Positions 41,377-49,569 of a DNA stretch of 64,000 bases are shown in pieces; the first letter of the stretch is position 1, and each line of letters opens with the position of its first letter. Made by a program: the position numbers and the translations under genes. Origin of the DNA: RGIG9115 sp045649825 (GTDB lineage Bacteria; Bacillota; Clostridia; UBA1381); the NCBI GenBank assembly GCA_045649825.1, contig JAZRQO010000026.1, positions 1-64,000 of the forward strand, in the 5' to 3' direction. The notes under the pieces are model-generated. The model was not told the origin of the DNA. It saw only the letters and a list, made by a program, of their open reading frames with translations, and did no database searches.

Positions 41377-42573
41377 ATGGAACTTTTTACTAAGTTTTTG
41401 GCAGATATGGGTTTTGCGGCAATTGCCGCCGATCCGAGAATTCTTATAATGATTCTCATTTCATTCGTACTCCTGTATCTTGCCATTGTTAAGAAATTTG
41501 AACCCTTACTTCTTTTGCCTATCGCTTTCGGTATGCTTCTTACAAATCTGCCGGGTGCAGAAATGTATCATTCAGAGCTTTTTGCAGGCGGTCACGTACA
41601 TTGGGCACAGTTCGGCGGTGCACCTGACGAGGCAGGAAATATTATAACCGCAGGACTTATCGACTACTTATATCTCGGTGTTAAGCTTGGTATTTATCCC
41701 TGTCTTATATTCGTAGGTGTTGGTGCAATGACAGACTTCGGTCCCCTTATTGCAAACCCCAAGAGCTTGCTTCTCGGTGCAGCAGCACAGCTTGGTATTT
41801 TTATCACATTTATAGGAACAAGGGAGCTTTTCGGCTTCACACCCTTTGAAGCAGCTTCAACAGGTATCATCGGCGGCGCTGACGGTCCTACTGCTATATA
41901 TGTAACATCAAAGCTTGCTCCCGACCTTCTCGGTCCCATTGCGGTTGCGGCTTACTCATATATGGCGCTGGTACCCGTTATTCAGCCTCCCATTATGAAG
42001 CTTCTTACAACAAAGAAGGAAAGACAGATAGAAATGAAGCAGCTTCGTGAAGTTTCAAAAACAGAGAAGATAATCTTCCCGATTATCATCACAACCTTCG
42101 TTGCACTTCTTCTTCCTTCAGCAGCTCCCCTCGTTGGTTGTCTTATGCTTGGTAACCTTCTCCGTGAGTGCGGCGTTTGTGAAAGACTTTCAAAAACAGT
42201 TCAGAACGAGCTTATGAACATCGTAACAATATTCCTTGGTGTTTCTGTAGGTGCTACTGCTACTGCAGAGATATTCCTCACTGCAAAAACACTGCAGATT
42301 ATAGCAATGGGTATTGTTGCATTCGGATTTGGTACTGCAGGAGGCGTTCTTCTTGCTAAGTTTATGAACCTTTTCCTCAAAGAGAAAATCAATCCTCTTA
42401 TCGGCTCTGCAGGCGTTTCCGCAGTTCCTATGGCGGCAAGAGTTTCTCAAACTGTAGGACAGAAGGAAAATCCGAAGAACTTCCTGCTTATGCACGCTAT
42501 GGGACCCAACGTATCAGGTGTTATCGGCTCAGCTATTGCAGCAGGTGCGTTCCTCACACTGTTCCTTAAATAA
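41377..42573 (+). CDS. oadB: Sodium-ion-translocating decarboxylase beta subunit
   Basis: 398-aa integral membrane subunit with about nine to eleven helices; it decarboxylates carboxybiotin and pumps Na+ outward. Conserved features are the DFGPLIANPKS segment, the ion-site motif GGADGPTAIYVTSKLAPDLLG, and NPLIGSAGVSAVPMAARVSQ near the C-terminus. ATG follows AAAGGAGCG. It couples decarboxylation energy to a sodium gradient usable by transporters or an ATP synthase. Confidence 0.95.
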   Translation: MELFTKFLADMGFAAIAADPRILIMILISFVLLYLAIVKKFEPLLLLPIAFGMLLTNLPGAEMYHSELFAGGHVHWAQFGGAPDEAGNIITAGLIDYLYLGVKLGIYPCLIFVGVGAMTDFGPLIANPKSLLLGAAAQLGIFITFIGTRELFGFTPFEAASTGIIGGADGPTAIYVTSKLAPDLLGPIAVAAYSYMALVPVIQPPIMKLLTTKKERQIEMKQLREVSKTEKIIFPIIITTFVALLLPSAAPLVGCLMLGNLLRECGVCERLSKTVQNELMNIVTIFLGVSVGATATAEIFLTAKTLQIIAMGIVAFGFGTAGGVLLAKFMNLFLKEKINPLIGSAGVSAVPMAARVSQTVGQKENPKNFLLMHAMGPNVSGVIGSAIAAGAFLTLFLK

Positions 42574-42594
42574 TCAGAAAGGACGGACATTAAT

Positions 42595-43998
42595 ATGAGT
42601 AAATTATTTATAACAGATACAATTCTTCGTGATGCTCATCAGTCACAGGCAGCTACAAGAATGAAAATCGAAGATATGATTCCCGCGTTTGAAATGCTCG
42701 ACAAAATCGGTTACTGGTCAGTTGAGTGCTGGGGCGGAGCTACCTTCGACGCTTGTATGAGATTTTTGAACGAAGACCCCTGGGAAAGACTCAGAACAAT
42801 CAAAAAGGCAATGCCTAACACAAAGCTTCAGATGCTTTTCAGAGGTCAGAACATTCTTGGTTATAAGCACTATGCAGACGACGTTGTTGAGCAGTTCTGC
42901 AAAAAGTCAATCGAAAACGGTATAGACGTTGTTCGTGTGTTCGACGCTCTTAACGATACAAGAAACTTAGAGGCTGCAATTAAATTCGTTAAAGAATACG
43001 GCGGAATGTGCGAGCCTGCACTTTCATACACAGTAAGCCCTGTGCACGATATTGACTACTTTGTACGCCTTGCATGCGACCTTGAAAAAATGGGAGCAGA
43101 TACAATCTGTATTAAGGATATGGCTAACCTTCTTCTTCCTTATGATGCATATAAGCTCGTAAAGAAGCTCAAGGAAAACGTAAGCGTGCCTATCCATCTC
43201 CACACACACAATACTGCAGGAACAGGCGATATGACGAATCTTATGGCTGCTCAGGCAGGTGTTGATATTGTTGACTGTGCTCTTTCACCTCTTGCAAACG
43301 GTACTGCAAACCCCTCAACAGAGGCAATGGTTGCTACTATGGCAGGAACAGACAGAGATACAGGTCTTGATCTTAAGAAATTAAGCGATGCTGCAGCGCA
43401 CTTCAGAAAGGTTGCAGAAAAGATGAAGGCAGAGGGAACCCTGGATCCCAAGGTTCTCAGTGTTGACCCCAATGCTCTTCTTTATCAGGTTCCTGGCGGT
43501 ATGCTTTCAAACCTTATTTCACAGCTTAAGCAGGCAAATGCAGAGGATAAGTACTATGAAGTGCTTGAAGAAGTACCCAGAGTAAGAAAAGACTTCGGAT
43601 ATCCTCCGCTTGTAACACCCACAAGCCAGATTGTTGGTACTCAGGCGGTTCTTAATGTCCTTATGGGCAGATATAAGATGGTATCAAAGGAATCAAAGGG
43701 CCTTCTTCGTGGTGAATACGGACAGCTCCCTGGTGAGGTTAATGAAGAGGTAAGAAAGCTTGCAATCGGTGATGATAAAGTTATTACCTGCCGTCCTGCA
43801 GACCTTCTTGAGCCTGAACTTCCCAAGTACACAGAAGAAACAAAGGGTATAGCAAAATCTGAAGAAGATGTTCTGAGCTATGCATTGTTCCCTCAGGTTG
43901 CACAGAAGTTCTTTGATATCCGTGACGGAAGAACAGCTGCTCCCGAAGCTCCCAAAGCTGACGGCGTAAAAACAATCTACGTTCAGGATTTATCTTAA
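42595..43998 (+). CDS. oadA: Oxaloacetate decarboxylase carboxyltransferase subunit
   Basis: 467-aa carboxyltransferase of the pyruvate carboxylase/oxaloacetate decarboxylase family. It opens with ITDTILRDAHQSQAATRM (metal-binding Asp and catalytic region), has CIKDMANLLLPYDAY with the metal-linked Lys, and HLHTHNTAGTGDMTNL (metal His pair). It ends without a biotinyl domain, which the operon supplies separately. The fold points to oxaloacetate rather than methylmalonyl-CoA as substrate. With no biotin carboxylase nearby, decarboxylation is the likely direction. Confidence 0.93.
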   Translation: MSKLFITDTILRDAHQSQAATRMKIEDMIPAFEMLDKIGYWSVECWGGATFDACMRFLNEDPWERLRTIKKAMPNTKLQMLFRGQNILGYKHYADDVVEQFCKKSIENGIDVVRVFDALNDTRNLEAAIKFVKEYGGMCEPALSYTVSPVHDIDYFVRLACDLEKMGADTICIKDMANLLLPYDAYKLVKKLKENVSVPIHLHTHNTAGTGDMTNLMAAQAGVDIVDCALSPLANGTANPSTEAMVATMAGTDRDTGLDLKKLSDAAAHFRKVAEKMKAEGTLDPKVLSVDPNALLYQVPGGMLSNLISQLKQANAEDKYYEVLEEVPRVRKDFGYPPLVTPTSQIVGTQAVLNVLMGRYKMVSKESKGLLRGEYGQLPGEVNEEVRKLAIGDDKVITCRPADLLEPELPKYTEETKGIAKSEEDVLSYALFPQVAQKFFDIRDGRTAAPEAPKADGVKTIYVQDLS

Positions 43999-44007
43999 AA
44001 CAACAAC

Positions 44008-44042
44008 ACAGTTGACTGCGATTTGCAGTCAACTGTATTTTT
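44008..44042 (+). terminator. oad operon terminator
   Basis: 12-bp perfect stem ACAGTTGACTGC / GCAGTCAACTGT with 5-nt loop, followed by ATTTTTT. Confidence 0.95.
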
Positions 44043-44057
44043 TAAAAGGAGTAGGGT

Positions 44058-44459
44058 ATGAAAACCTTATTTGAAAAATACAAAACAATAATTCTTTATC
44101 TGTTTTTTGGCGGACTTACCACGCTTATAAACATTGTTGCATTTTATGTGTTAAGCAGAGTTTTTGGCTTTAAAACAACAGTTCCCGCTAATGCTTGTGC
44201 TTGGTTTATATCAGTGGCTTTTGCTTTTGTAACAAACAAATATTTTGTTTTCGAGGCGGATAAAAAATCGAAAAACAGCGGTCTTTTTCAGCTTATAAGC
44301 TTTTTTGCCGCAAGGCTTTTTTCGGGAGTTCTTGATGTGGTAATTCTGATTGTTTTTGTGGATTTTCTTAAATTCCCTGATATGCCCGTTAAAATAGCCT
44401 CAAATGTTATCGTTATAATCTTAAACTATATAGCCAGCAAGCTTGTTATATTCAGATAA
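44058..44459 (+). CDS. GtrA-family membrane protein
   Basis: 133-aa protein with four membrane helices (about 9-31, 37-57, 73-98, 103-125) and the GtrA signature FGGLTTLINIVAFYVLSRV and WFISVAFAFVTNKYFVF. Members flip or present polyprenyl-linked sugars, or assist glycosyltransferases in envelope polysaccharide synthesis. No glycosyltransferase is adjacent. No promoter is visible between the oad terminator and the AAAGGAG site, so it may depend on readthrough. Its own terminator doubles as the spoIIR control region. Confidence 0.85.
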   Translation: MKTLFEKYKTIILYLFFGGLTTLINIVAFYVLSRVFGFKTTVPANACAWFISVAFAFVTNKYFVFEADKKSKNSGLFQLISFFAARLFSGVLDVVILIVFVDFLKFPDMPVKIASNVIVIILNYIASKLVIFR

Positions 44460-44489
44460 GTTTAAAATCCTTCCCGCTCGGGTATAATA
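44460..44489 (+). promoter_or_regulatory. Sigma-F-type promoter of spoIIR
   Basis: GTTTA (44460-44464)-N15-GGGTATAATA (44480-44489) fits the Bacillus sigma-F pattern GYWTA / GGNNANANTW; stricter versions want a purine at the fourth -10 base, where T is found. spoIIR is a known sigma-F gene. The -10 lies in the inner stem and loop of the gtrA terminator. Confidence 0.7.
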
Positions 44490-44512
44490 CCCGTGAAAGG
44501 AAGGATTTTTTT
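44464..44512 (+). terminator. gtrA terminator overlapping spoIIR promoter and RBS
   Basis: Outer 11-bp stem AAAATCCTTCC (44464-44474) / GGAAGGATTTT (44499-44509), inner 6-bp stem CGGGTA (44479-44484) / TACCCG (44488-44493), loop TAA, then seven T ending in the first two bases of the spoIIR TTG start codon. Confidence 0.88.
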
Positions 44513-45062
44513 GAAGAAAATTATTTATTTTTGTTTGTTTTCGGGATTAAGTTTTCTGCTTTTGGGATTATGGTGTGATTTTGCGTCGGGAGAGCTTGAA
44601 AATAATATTGTAAGGCTTCACGTTATAGCAAACAGCGACAGTGCCGAGGACCAGGCAATTAAGCTTACCGTAAGGGACAGAATAACGGACTTGGCAAGGG
44701 AGCAGGGCAGGACGCCTGATCTTTATCAGCTTGAAAATACGGCGAATGTCGTACTTGCCCAAAACAATGTTCCATATGGAGCGAAGGTTACATATAGTAA
44801 ATATTATGTAAACCGACGTGAATATGAAAGCATTATATTGCCTGAGGGAAAATATACTGCCGCCTGCATAAAGCTGGGCAGAGGAGAGGGGAAGAACTGG
44901 TGGTGCGTGCTTTCGCCGCCCTTATGCTTCACAAAGTCTGCATTGGGCAGAACTGATGAAATGGACGACTATCTTGACGGAGAAACGGCAACTGTTATTA
45001 ACGGGATAACGGTTAAGCTCAAAGTTTTTGAACTTGCATCAAAAATTATGAGAGGTAAGTGA
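44511..45062 (+). CDS. spoIIR: Stage II sporulation protein R
   Basis: Secreted forespore signal that activates the SpoIIGA protease and so pro-sigma-E processing in the mother cell. 183 aa with an N-terminal membrane/signal segment (KIIYFCLFSGLSFLLLGLW), then the SpoIIR core VRLHVIANSDSAEDQAIKL and EGKYTAACIKLGRGEGKNWWCV. Start is TTG, 6 nt after GGAAGG; a GTG six codons earlier lies inside the ribosome-binding region. A sigma-F-type promoter precedes it. The gene marks the organism as a true endospore former. Confidence 0.95.
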   Translation: MKKIIYFCLFSGLSFLLLGLWCDFASGELENNIVRLHVIANSDSAEDQAIKLTVRDRITDLAREQGRTPDLYQLENTANVVLAQNNVPYGAKVTYSKYYVNRREYESIILPEGKYTAACIKLGRGEGKNWWCVLSPPLCFTKSALGRTDEMDDYLDGETATVINGITVKLKVFELASKIMRGK

Positions 45063-45138
45063 GTTCATCAAAAATAACAAATATAGGGCTTTTTGTGTGT
45101 GCAAGTATACAATATTATCCTAATATTAATATATTTAC

Positions 45139-45167
45139 TTGAAAAATGAAATTTATTTAAGTATAAT
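45139..45167 (+). promoter_or_regulatory. Strong promoter of the candidate small RNA
   Basis: TTGAAA (45139-45144)-N17-TATAAT (45162-45167). The predicted start falls at the first G of the GGGGAT that opens the hairpin below. No coding gene lies downstream on this strand for over 300 bp. Confidence 0.75.
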
Positions 45168-45173
45168 AGGAAA

Positions 45174-45245
45174 GGGGATTTAAAAAAATAGTGCAGGACG
45201 GGCAATTTACCTCATTGAACGATCTGTGCATTTTTTTATATCCCC
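45174..45245 (+). ncRNA. Candidate small hairpin RNA (about 63-72 nt)
   Basis: Left arm GGGGAT, T, TAAAAAAAT, A, GTGCAG (45174-45196) pairs with CTGTGC, ATTTTTTTA, T, ATCCCC (45224-45245): 21 pairs including two G-U, one mismatch and one bulge. The 27-nt loop contains TTTACCTCATTG, with CCTC complementary to Shine-Dalgarno sequences. Transcription could stop at the seven T (45231-45237). It may also end the convergent YtxH-like transcript. The promoter placed exactly at its base is the reason to call an RNA. Confidence 0.5.
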
Positions 45246-45251
45246 TATGCC

Positions 45252-45431
45252 TTAATGAATCATATCCATAGCCGTGTCAATAACGCTTCCTATGCTTCTG
45301 AAGACTCCCTCAGTCTTGCGCTGAAGCTTATGGCGTTGCTTGTCGCTTATGGGATCGATTACTATTGCTGTGGCGGCACCTACAGCCAGCCCGATCGCCA
45401 TACCTTTGGCGAAGCTCATATATTTATTCAT
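45252..45431 (-). CDS. Small YtxH-like membrane protein
   Basis: 59-aa protein with a glycine/alanine-rich membrane segment (FAKGMAIGLAVGAATAIVI, about residues 6-24) followed by a basic amphipathic tail (DKQRHKLQRKTEGVFRSIG). The layout resembles YtxH/general-stress small membrane proteins but is too short for firm assignment. The start is the ATG 9 nt after AGGAAAGG; an ATG three codons upstream touches that site. An 8-bp inverted repeat lies just upstream. Confidence 0.7.
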   Translation of the reverse strand: MNKYMSFAKGMAIGLAVGAATAIVIDPISDKQRHKLQRKTEGVFRSIGSVIDTAMDMIH

Positions 45432-45446
45432 GGCAGACATCCTTTC

Positions 45447-45469
45447 CTGTGAATGAATTTTATTCACAG
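45447..45469. promoter_or_regulatory. Inverted repeat in the YtxH-like/DUF1015 divergent region
   Basis: CTGTGAAT-N7-ATTCACAG, 8-bp perfect arms. It overlaps the edge of the Shine-Dalgarno of the small membrane protein, so it could be an operator or a 5' hairpin masking translation. Confidence 0.5.
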
Positions 45470-45533
45470 TAATATTATTTCGCATAAAATAAATTTAAAT
45501 CATACAATTTATAGAAAAAAGGAGATTAACCGT

Positions 45534-46856
45534 ATGGCAAACATCATGCCCTTCAGAGGCTACAGGTACAGCAGTGAAAAAATAGAAAACATAGCAGATG
45601 TTATGGCACCGCCTTACGACTCGCTCTCAATAGAAGAAACCGATAGTTATTATGACCTTAACCCTTATAATGCGGTGCGGCTTGTTGCTCAGCTGAATAA
45701 GGACGGGAATCCCGACGATGAATATGCCAAAACCCGTGATTTTCTCGAAAGTTGCATAAGGGACGGAGTTCTTGTTAAGGAAAATAAGCCTTCATTTTAC
45801 GTGTATGAAGAAACTGTTACCGTTAACCGTGAAAATTACTATAACAGGGGTATAGTTGCTCTTCTTGAGCTGACTGATTACGATAAAGGGATAGTTGTTC
45901 CATGTGAAGAACCCAGCACGGATTCAAAAAATGACCGTCTTAACCTTATAAAAACATCTCAGTCAAATAACAGTCTTATAAGCTGTATGTATACCGAGAG
46001 CAGCAAAAGCATAGCCGCAATGATGGCTGAGATAACCTGTAAGCCGGCAGATATGGATTTTGTCACTTTAAACGATAAACGCCACAAGCTGTGGGTAATA
46101 GATTCAGAAGAATTAATCGGGATGATTCAAAAAGAGCTTTCCGATAAAAAGCTTTTTATAGTAGACGGCCATAACAGATATGAAGCTTGTCTTGAATATA
46201 AAAAGAGTAAAATGGCTGATGCCCATTACACGGGAAAAGAATCCTTTAACTACGTTATGGCATTGATTTCCGACTCCGGTGATGACGGAAGAATTCATCT
46301 TCCTGTACACAGGGTTGTAAAGTGCAGCAAAAAATTTTCGGAGGCGTATCTTATTGCAGGTCTTACCGATAACTTTGTTGTGGAAAAAATAATAGTTGAT
46401 ATGAACGACGACGATATATGCGAAACTATGCGTAAGCAGATTGCAACTCAGCGTAAGGAAACAAAGATTGCCATGTATACGGGCCAGGATTATTTTTATC
46501 GATTTACTTTTAAAGGCGATAAATATCTTGAGTCAATATTGCCGGATGTTTCAGAAAGCTACAGGCATCTTGACCTTACTGTTCTCAATAAGCTTATTTT
46601 TGAAGAACAGCTTGGAATTACGGCTGAAAACGAAGAGGAGCGTGTAGATTATACACGAAGCCCTATGGATGGTAAGCGTTCAGTTCAAAACGGCGAATTT
46701 ACCTGTATGTTTGTTATAAATCCCGTGCGTCCTCCGCAGTTCAAGGCTATGACGGAAACAGGGGAGAGGCTGCCAAAACGCTCGGTATCAATTTTTCCTA
46801 AGCCTGCAACAGGGATTGTCATACATAAGTTTATAGATAATATTGAAAATGATTAA
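45534..46856 (+). CDS. DUF1015 family protein
   Basis: 440-aa soluble protein of the DUF1015 family (MANIMPFRGYRYSSEKIENIADVMAPPYD, later VDGHNRYEACLEYK and HRVVKC). Members occur widely in Clostridia and Thermotogae, often near serine/phosphoserine or NAD metabolism genes; a ParB-like serine kinase relationship has been suggested for the VDGHHR motif region, but no activity is certain. Start is the ATG after AAAGGAGA; the frame runs 27 codons upstream through the intergenic region. It is monocistronic with a strong terminator. Confidence 0.88.
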   Translation: MANIMPFRGYRYSSEKIENIADVMAPPYDSLSIEETDSYYDLNPYNAVRLVAQLNKDGNPDDEYAKTRDFLESCIRDGVLVKENKPSFYVYEETVTVNRENYYNRGIVALLELTDYDKGIVVPCEEPSTDSKNDRLNLIKTSQSNNSLISCMYTESSKSIAAMMAEITCKPADMDFVTLNDKRHKLWVIDSEELIGMIQKELSDKKLFIVDGHNRYEACLEYKKSKMADAHYTGKESFNYVMALISDSGDDGRIHLPVHRVVKCSKKFSEAYLIAGLTDNFVVEKIIVDMNDDDICETMRKQIATQRKETKIAMYTGQDYFYRFTFKGDKYLESILPDVSESYRHLDLTVLNKLIFEEQLGITAENEEERVDYTRSPMDGKRSVQNGEFTCMFVINPVRPPQFKAMTETGERLPKRSVSIFPKPATGIVIHKFIDNIEND

Positions 46857-46861
46857 TCAAA

Positions 46862-46894
46862 AAATACAACTGCAAACCGCAGTTGTATTTTTTT
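46862..46894 (+). terminator. DUF1015 gene terminator
   Basis: 12-bp perfect stem AAATACAACTGC / GCAGTTGTATTT, loop AAACC, T-run of seven. Confidence 0.95.
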
Positions 46895-46953
46895 GTGTGT
46901 TGTGTGCATATTGACGGAAAAAGACTTAAAATAAAGAAATTTATAAAAAACCC

Positions 46954-46981
46954 TTGCATTATTTAAAAAATATGATATAAT
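46954..46981 (+). promoter_or_regulatory. secG operon promoter
   Basis: TTGCAT (46954-46959)-N16-TATAAT (46976-46981), followed by a short leader and GGAGGGAGG. Confidence 0.7.
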
Positions 46982-47026
46982 AGATGGGTATGTCAGAACA
47001 TTTTTTTACGGAGGGAGGTTCCTATA

Positions 47027-47263
47027 ATGACAACTTTATTTACAGTACTTCATCTTGTTGTTGCAGTTTTGTTGATAGTTGTAGTTCTCGGACAGGAGGG
47101 CAAGGATCCCGGTATGAAGGGTATTTCAGGCTCATCTGCAAGTGACTCTTTCTTCAGCCAGAACGGCGGAAGCACAAAAAAGTCATTTATGACTAAAGTT
47201 ACTGTAGCTCTTGCAGTATTGTTCCTTATCACAACAATGGTATTGGTTCTTATTGCAGGCTGA
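47027..47263 (+). CDS. secG: Preprotein translocase subunit SecG
   Basis: 78-aa component of the SecYEG channel with two membrane helices (about 3-22 and 53-76) joined by a loop containing the SecG pattern GQEGKDPGMKGISGSS. It assists the SecA-driven translocation cycle. It stands at the head of a secG-secD-secF run, an arrangement that collects the accessory Sec subunits in one operon. Confidence 0.93.
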   Translation: MTTLFTVLHLVVAVLLIVVVLGQEGKDPGMKGISGSSASDSFFSQNGGSTKKSFMTKVTVALAVLFLITTMVLVLIAG

Positions 47264-47314
47264 TTTTGATTTGGACAAGCATTGTCCATACTATCGCGAA
47301 AGGAAGAAACAGGA

Positions 47315-48625
47315 ATGAAAAAGAAAAGTATTATAGTGCTTTGCTTCGTAGTTCTTATCGCTGTACTCCTTAACTATGTGGCTTTTATAGGCTTTAGCAT
47401 AGCAGGAAAAGAATACAACGGTATATTTGACGAAGAAAAAGGTATCAGAAAGGGTATCGACCTTGCCGGCGGTTCAGTTATTACCTTCCAGGCAAACGAC
47501 GAAAACCCCACAGATGATGAAATGGCGTCAGTTGAGGCAGTATTTAACAACCGAGTTCAGAGCCTCGGCTACACAGAAGCCAGAATCAGTAAAGCAGAGG
47601 GCGGAAGAATCACAATCGAAATTCCCTCAGTATTTGACACAGATGCAGCTGCAGAGGCTCTCGGTAAAACTGCAAAGCTTACATTCTGCAATGCAGCAGG
47701 TGAAGAAGTTTTAGACGGTACCGCAGTTAAAGATGCTATCGGTCAGTTTGGTCAGGCAAGTGAAAACTCACTTACATCAGAGCCGTATGTTGAACTTACA
47801 TTTACAGATGAAGGAAGAGAAAAGTTCACAGAAGCTACAAAATTAGCAGCACAGGCACCAGATGGTGAAAACTATATCGCAATCAAAATGGACGATACAG
47901 TAATTTCAAAGCCTATGGTTTCCTCAAGCTATGCAGAAACAGGTATTAACTCAAAGTCATGCATTATTTCAGGTAACTTTGAAACAAAGGATGATGCGGT
48001 AGCATTTGCAAGCACAATCAGATCAGGTAATCTCCCCTTCGACCTCAGTGTTATAACTCAGGAAACAGTAGGAGCAGAGCTTGGTGAAACAGCGCTTCCC
48101 AAGAGCTTGCTTGCAGCAGGAATTGGTATTATTCTCATAATGCTCTTTATGATTGTTATTTACCGTCTTCCCGGTCTTATGGCATCAATTTCACTTGCAA
48201 TTTATGTTGGTATTATGGCGTTTATCCTCGGTGTGTTCCGCATAAACCTCAGCCTTTCAGGTATTGCAGGTATCGTTCTTTCAATCGGTATGGCTGTTGA
48301 TGCCAACGTAATTATCTTTGAAAGAATGAAAGAAGAGCTTCGCCTCGGAAAAACAATCCGTGCGGGTGTTGAGGCTGGTTTTGATAAGGCATTCTCAGCA
48401 ATCCTTGACTCTAACGTAACAACAATTATTACTTGTGTTGTTCTTTATGTTTCAGGAATCGGTACTGTTACAGGCTTCGCTATTACTTTGGGTATTGGTG
48501 TTGTTGTAAGTATGTTTACTGCAATTGTTGTAACAAAGCTTCTTTTAAGACAGCTTGCCGGTATGGGTATTTCAAAGCGTTCACTGTTTTACCGTGAAGT
48601 TAAGAAAACAGGGGGTGCTGAATAA
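47315..48625 (+). CDS. secD: Protein translocase subunit SecD
   Basis: 436-aa RND-like membrane protein that uses the ion gradient to pull exported proteins forward. One N-terminal helix, a large external P1 domain (about 30-265, with KGIDLAGGSVITFQ and NNRVQSLGY), then five helices with the SecD motif GMAVDANVIIFERMKEELRLG. The start is ATG 47315; an upstream TTG frame has no support. Its stop shares a base with the secF ATG, giving coupling. Confidence 0.95.
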   Translation: MKKKSIIVLCFVVLIAVLLNYVAFIGFSIAGKEYNGIFDEEKGIRKGIDLAGGSVITFQANDENPTDDEMASVEAVFNNRVQSLGYTEARISKAEGGRITIEIPSVFDTDAAAEALGKTAKLTFCNAAGEEVLDGTAVKDAIGQFGQASENSLTSEPYVELTFTDEGREKFTEATKLAAQAPDGENYIAIKMDDTVISKPMVSSSYAETGINSKSCIISGNFETKDDAVAFASTIRSGNLPFDLSVITQETVGAELGETALPKSLLAAGIGIILIMLFMIVIYRLPGLMASISLAIYVGIMAFILGVFRINLSLSGIAGIVLSIGMAVDANVIIFERMKEELRLGKTIRAGVEAGFDKAFSAILDSNVTTIITCVVLYVSGIGTVTGFAITLGIGVVVSMFTAIVVTKLLLRQLAGMGISKRSLFYREVKKTGGAE

Positions 48626-49515
48626 TGAAGAATATTAATTTTGTTTCAAACAGATGGAAGTATACTCTTCTCCCGCTTGCAATTATTGTAATCGGTATAG
48701 TATTTTTGGTAATCAACGGCGGATTTAACTACGATGTTGAATTCCTCGGCGGTACACGTATGCAGCTCGAACTCGGTACAACATACGACAACGACGAGCT
48801 TGCAAAGCATATCGAAACCGAAACAGGCGTTAAGGTAACAGTTCAGAAAACAGCGGTTGATACACAGGTTATCATCAAAACACCGCCCGTTGAAAACCTT
48901 GACGAGGTTATGAATGCTATTTACACAAAGTATTCAATCGACGAAAGTGCACTTATGTCATCATCAAGTGCATCTGCAAGCTTCGGTCAGGAAGTTCAGC
49001 AGAAAACAATTATGTATGCAATCATTGCAATCATCTGCATCCTTATATACATTGCTATCAGATTTGAGTGGATTTCAGCTCTTATGGCAATTATCGGACT
49101 TGCAATCAATGTTGCAGTTATGTATGCAGCATACGCTATTACAAACATTCCTATGAACACAACATTTATTGCAGCTATGCTTACTGTTATCGGATATTCA
49201 ATCAATAACACCATCGTTATTTTCGACCGTATCCGCGAAAATATGAAAAAGCTTGGCGGCAAGAAGAACAGTGTAATTGCTGATATTGTAAATGTAAGCA
49301 TTAAAGAAAGTATGGGACGTACAATCAACTCAACTATTACTACTCTCATTACAATCGTGCTTCTTTACATCATCGGTGTTAATGCTATCAAGGAGTTTGC
49401 ACTTCCCCTTATTATAGGTATCGTAATCGGTGCATATACTTCAATCTTTATTGCAGGAACCTTCTGGGCAGCCTGGAAGCAGTCAATTAAAGACGCAAAA
49501 GCAAATAAAAGATAA
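48625..49515 (+). CDS. secF: Protein translocase subunit SecF
   Basis: 296-aa partner of SecD with six membrane helices, an external P1 domain near the N-terminus (NYDVEFLGGTRMQLEL) and the SecF signature TVIGYSINNTIVIFDRIRENMKK followed by SMGRTINSTITT. It forms the SecDF complex with the preceding product. Separate secD and secF genes contrast with the fused SecDF of Bacillus. A 15-bp-stem terminator closes the operon. Confidence 0.95.
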   Translation: MKNINFVSNRWKYTLLPLAIIVIGIVFLVINGGFNYDVEFLGGTRMQLELGTTYDNDELAKHIETETGVKVTVQKTAVDTQVIIKTPPVENLDEVMNAIYTKYSIDESALMSSSSASASFGQEVQQKTIMYAIIAIICILIYIAIRFEWISALMAIIGLAINVAVMYAAYAITNIPMNTTFIAAMLTVIGYSINNTIVIFDRIRENMKKLGGKKNSVIADIVNVSIKESMGRTINSTITTLITIVLLYIIGVNAIKEFALPLIIGIVIGAYTSIFIAGTFWAAWKQSIKDAKANKR

Positions 49516-49519
49516 TTTA

Positions 49520-49556
49520 AAAGAGCCATATTGATAAATTTCAATATGGCTCTTTC
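49520..49556 (+). terminator. secGDF terminator
   Basis: 15-bp perfect stem AAAGAGCCATATTGA / TCAATATGGCTCTTT with 6-nt loop; the T-tail is short (TTTCTTTA). Confidence 0.9.
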
Positions 49557-49569
49557 TTTATGTGTAAAG

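Noticed and set aside
40675..43998. Oad operon as a biotin-dependent carboxylase (pyruvate carboxylase)
   Set aside because: No biotin carboxylase gene, and the beta and gamma membrane subunits are specific to sodium-pumping decarboxylases.
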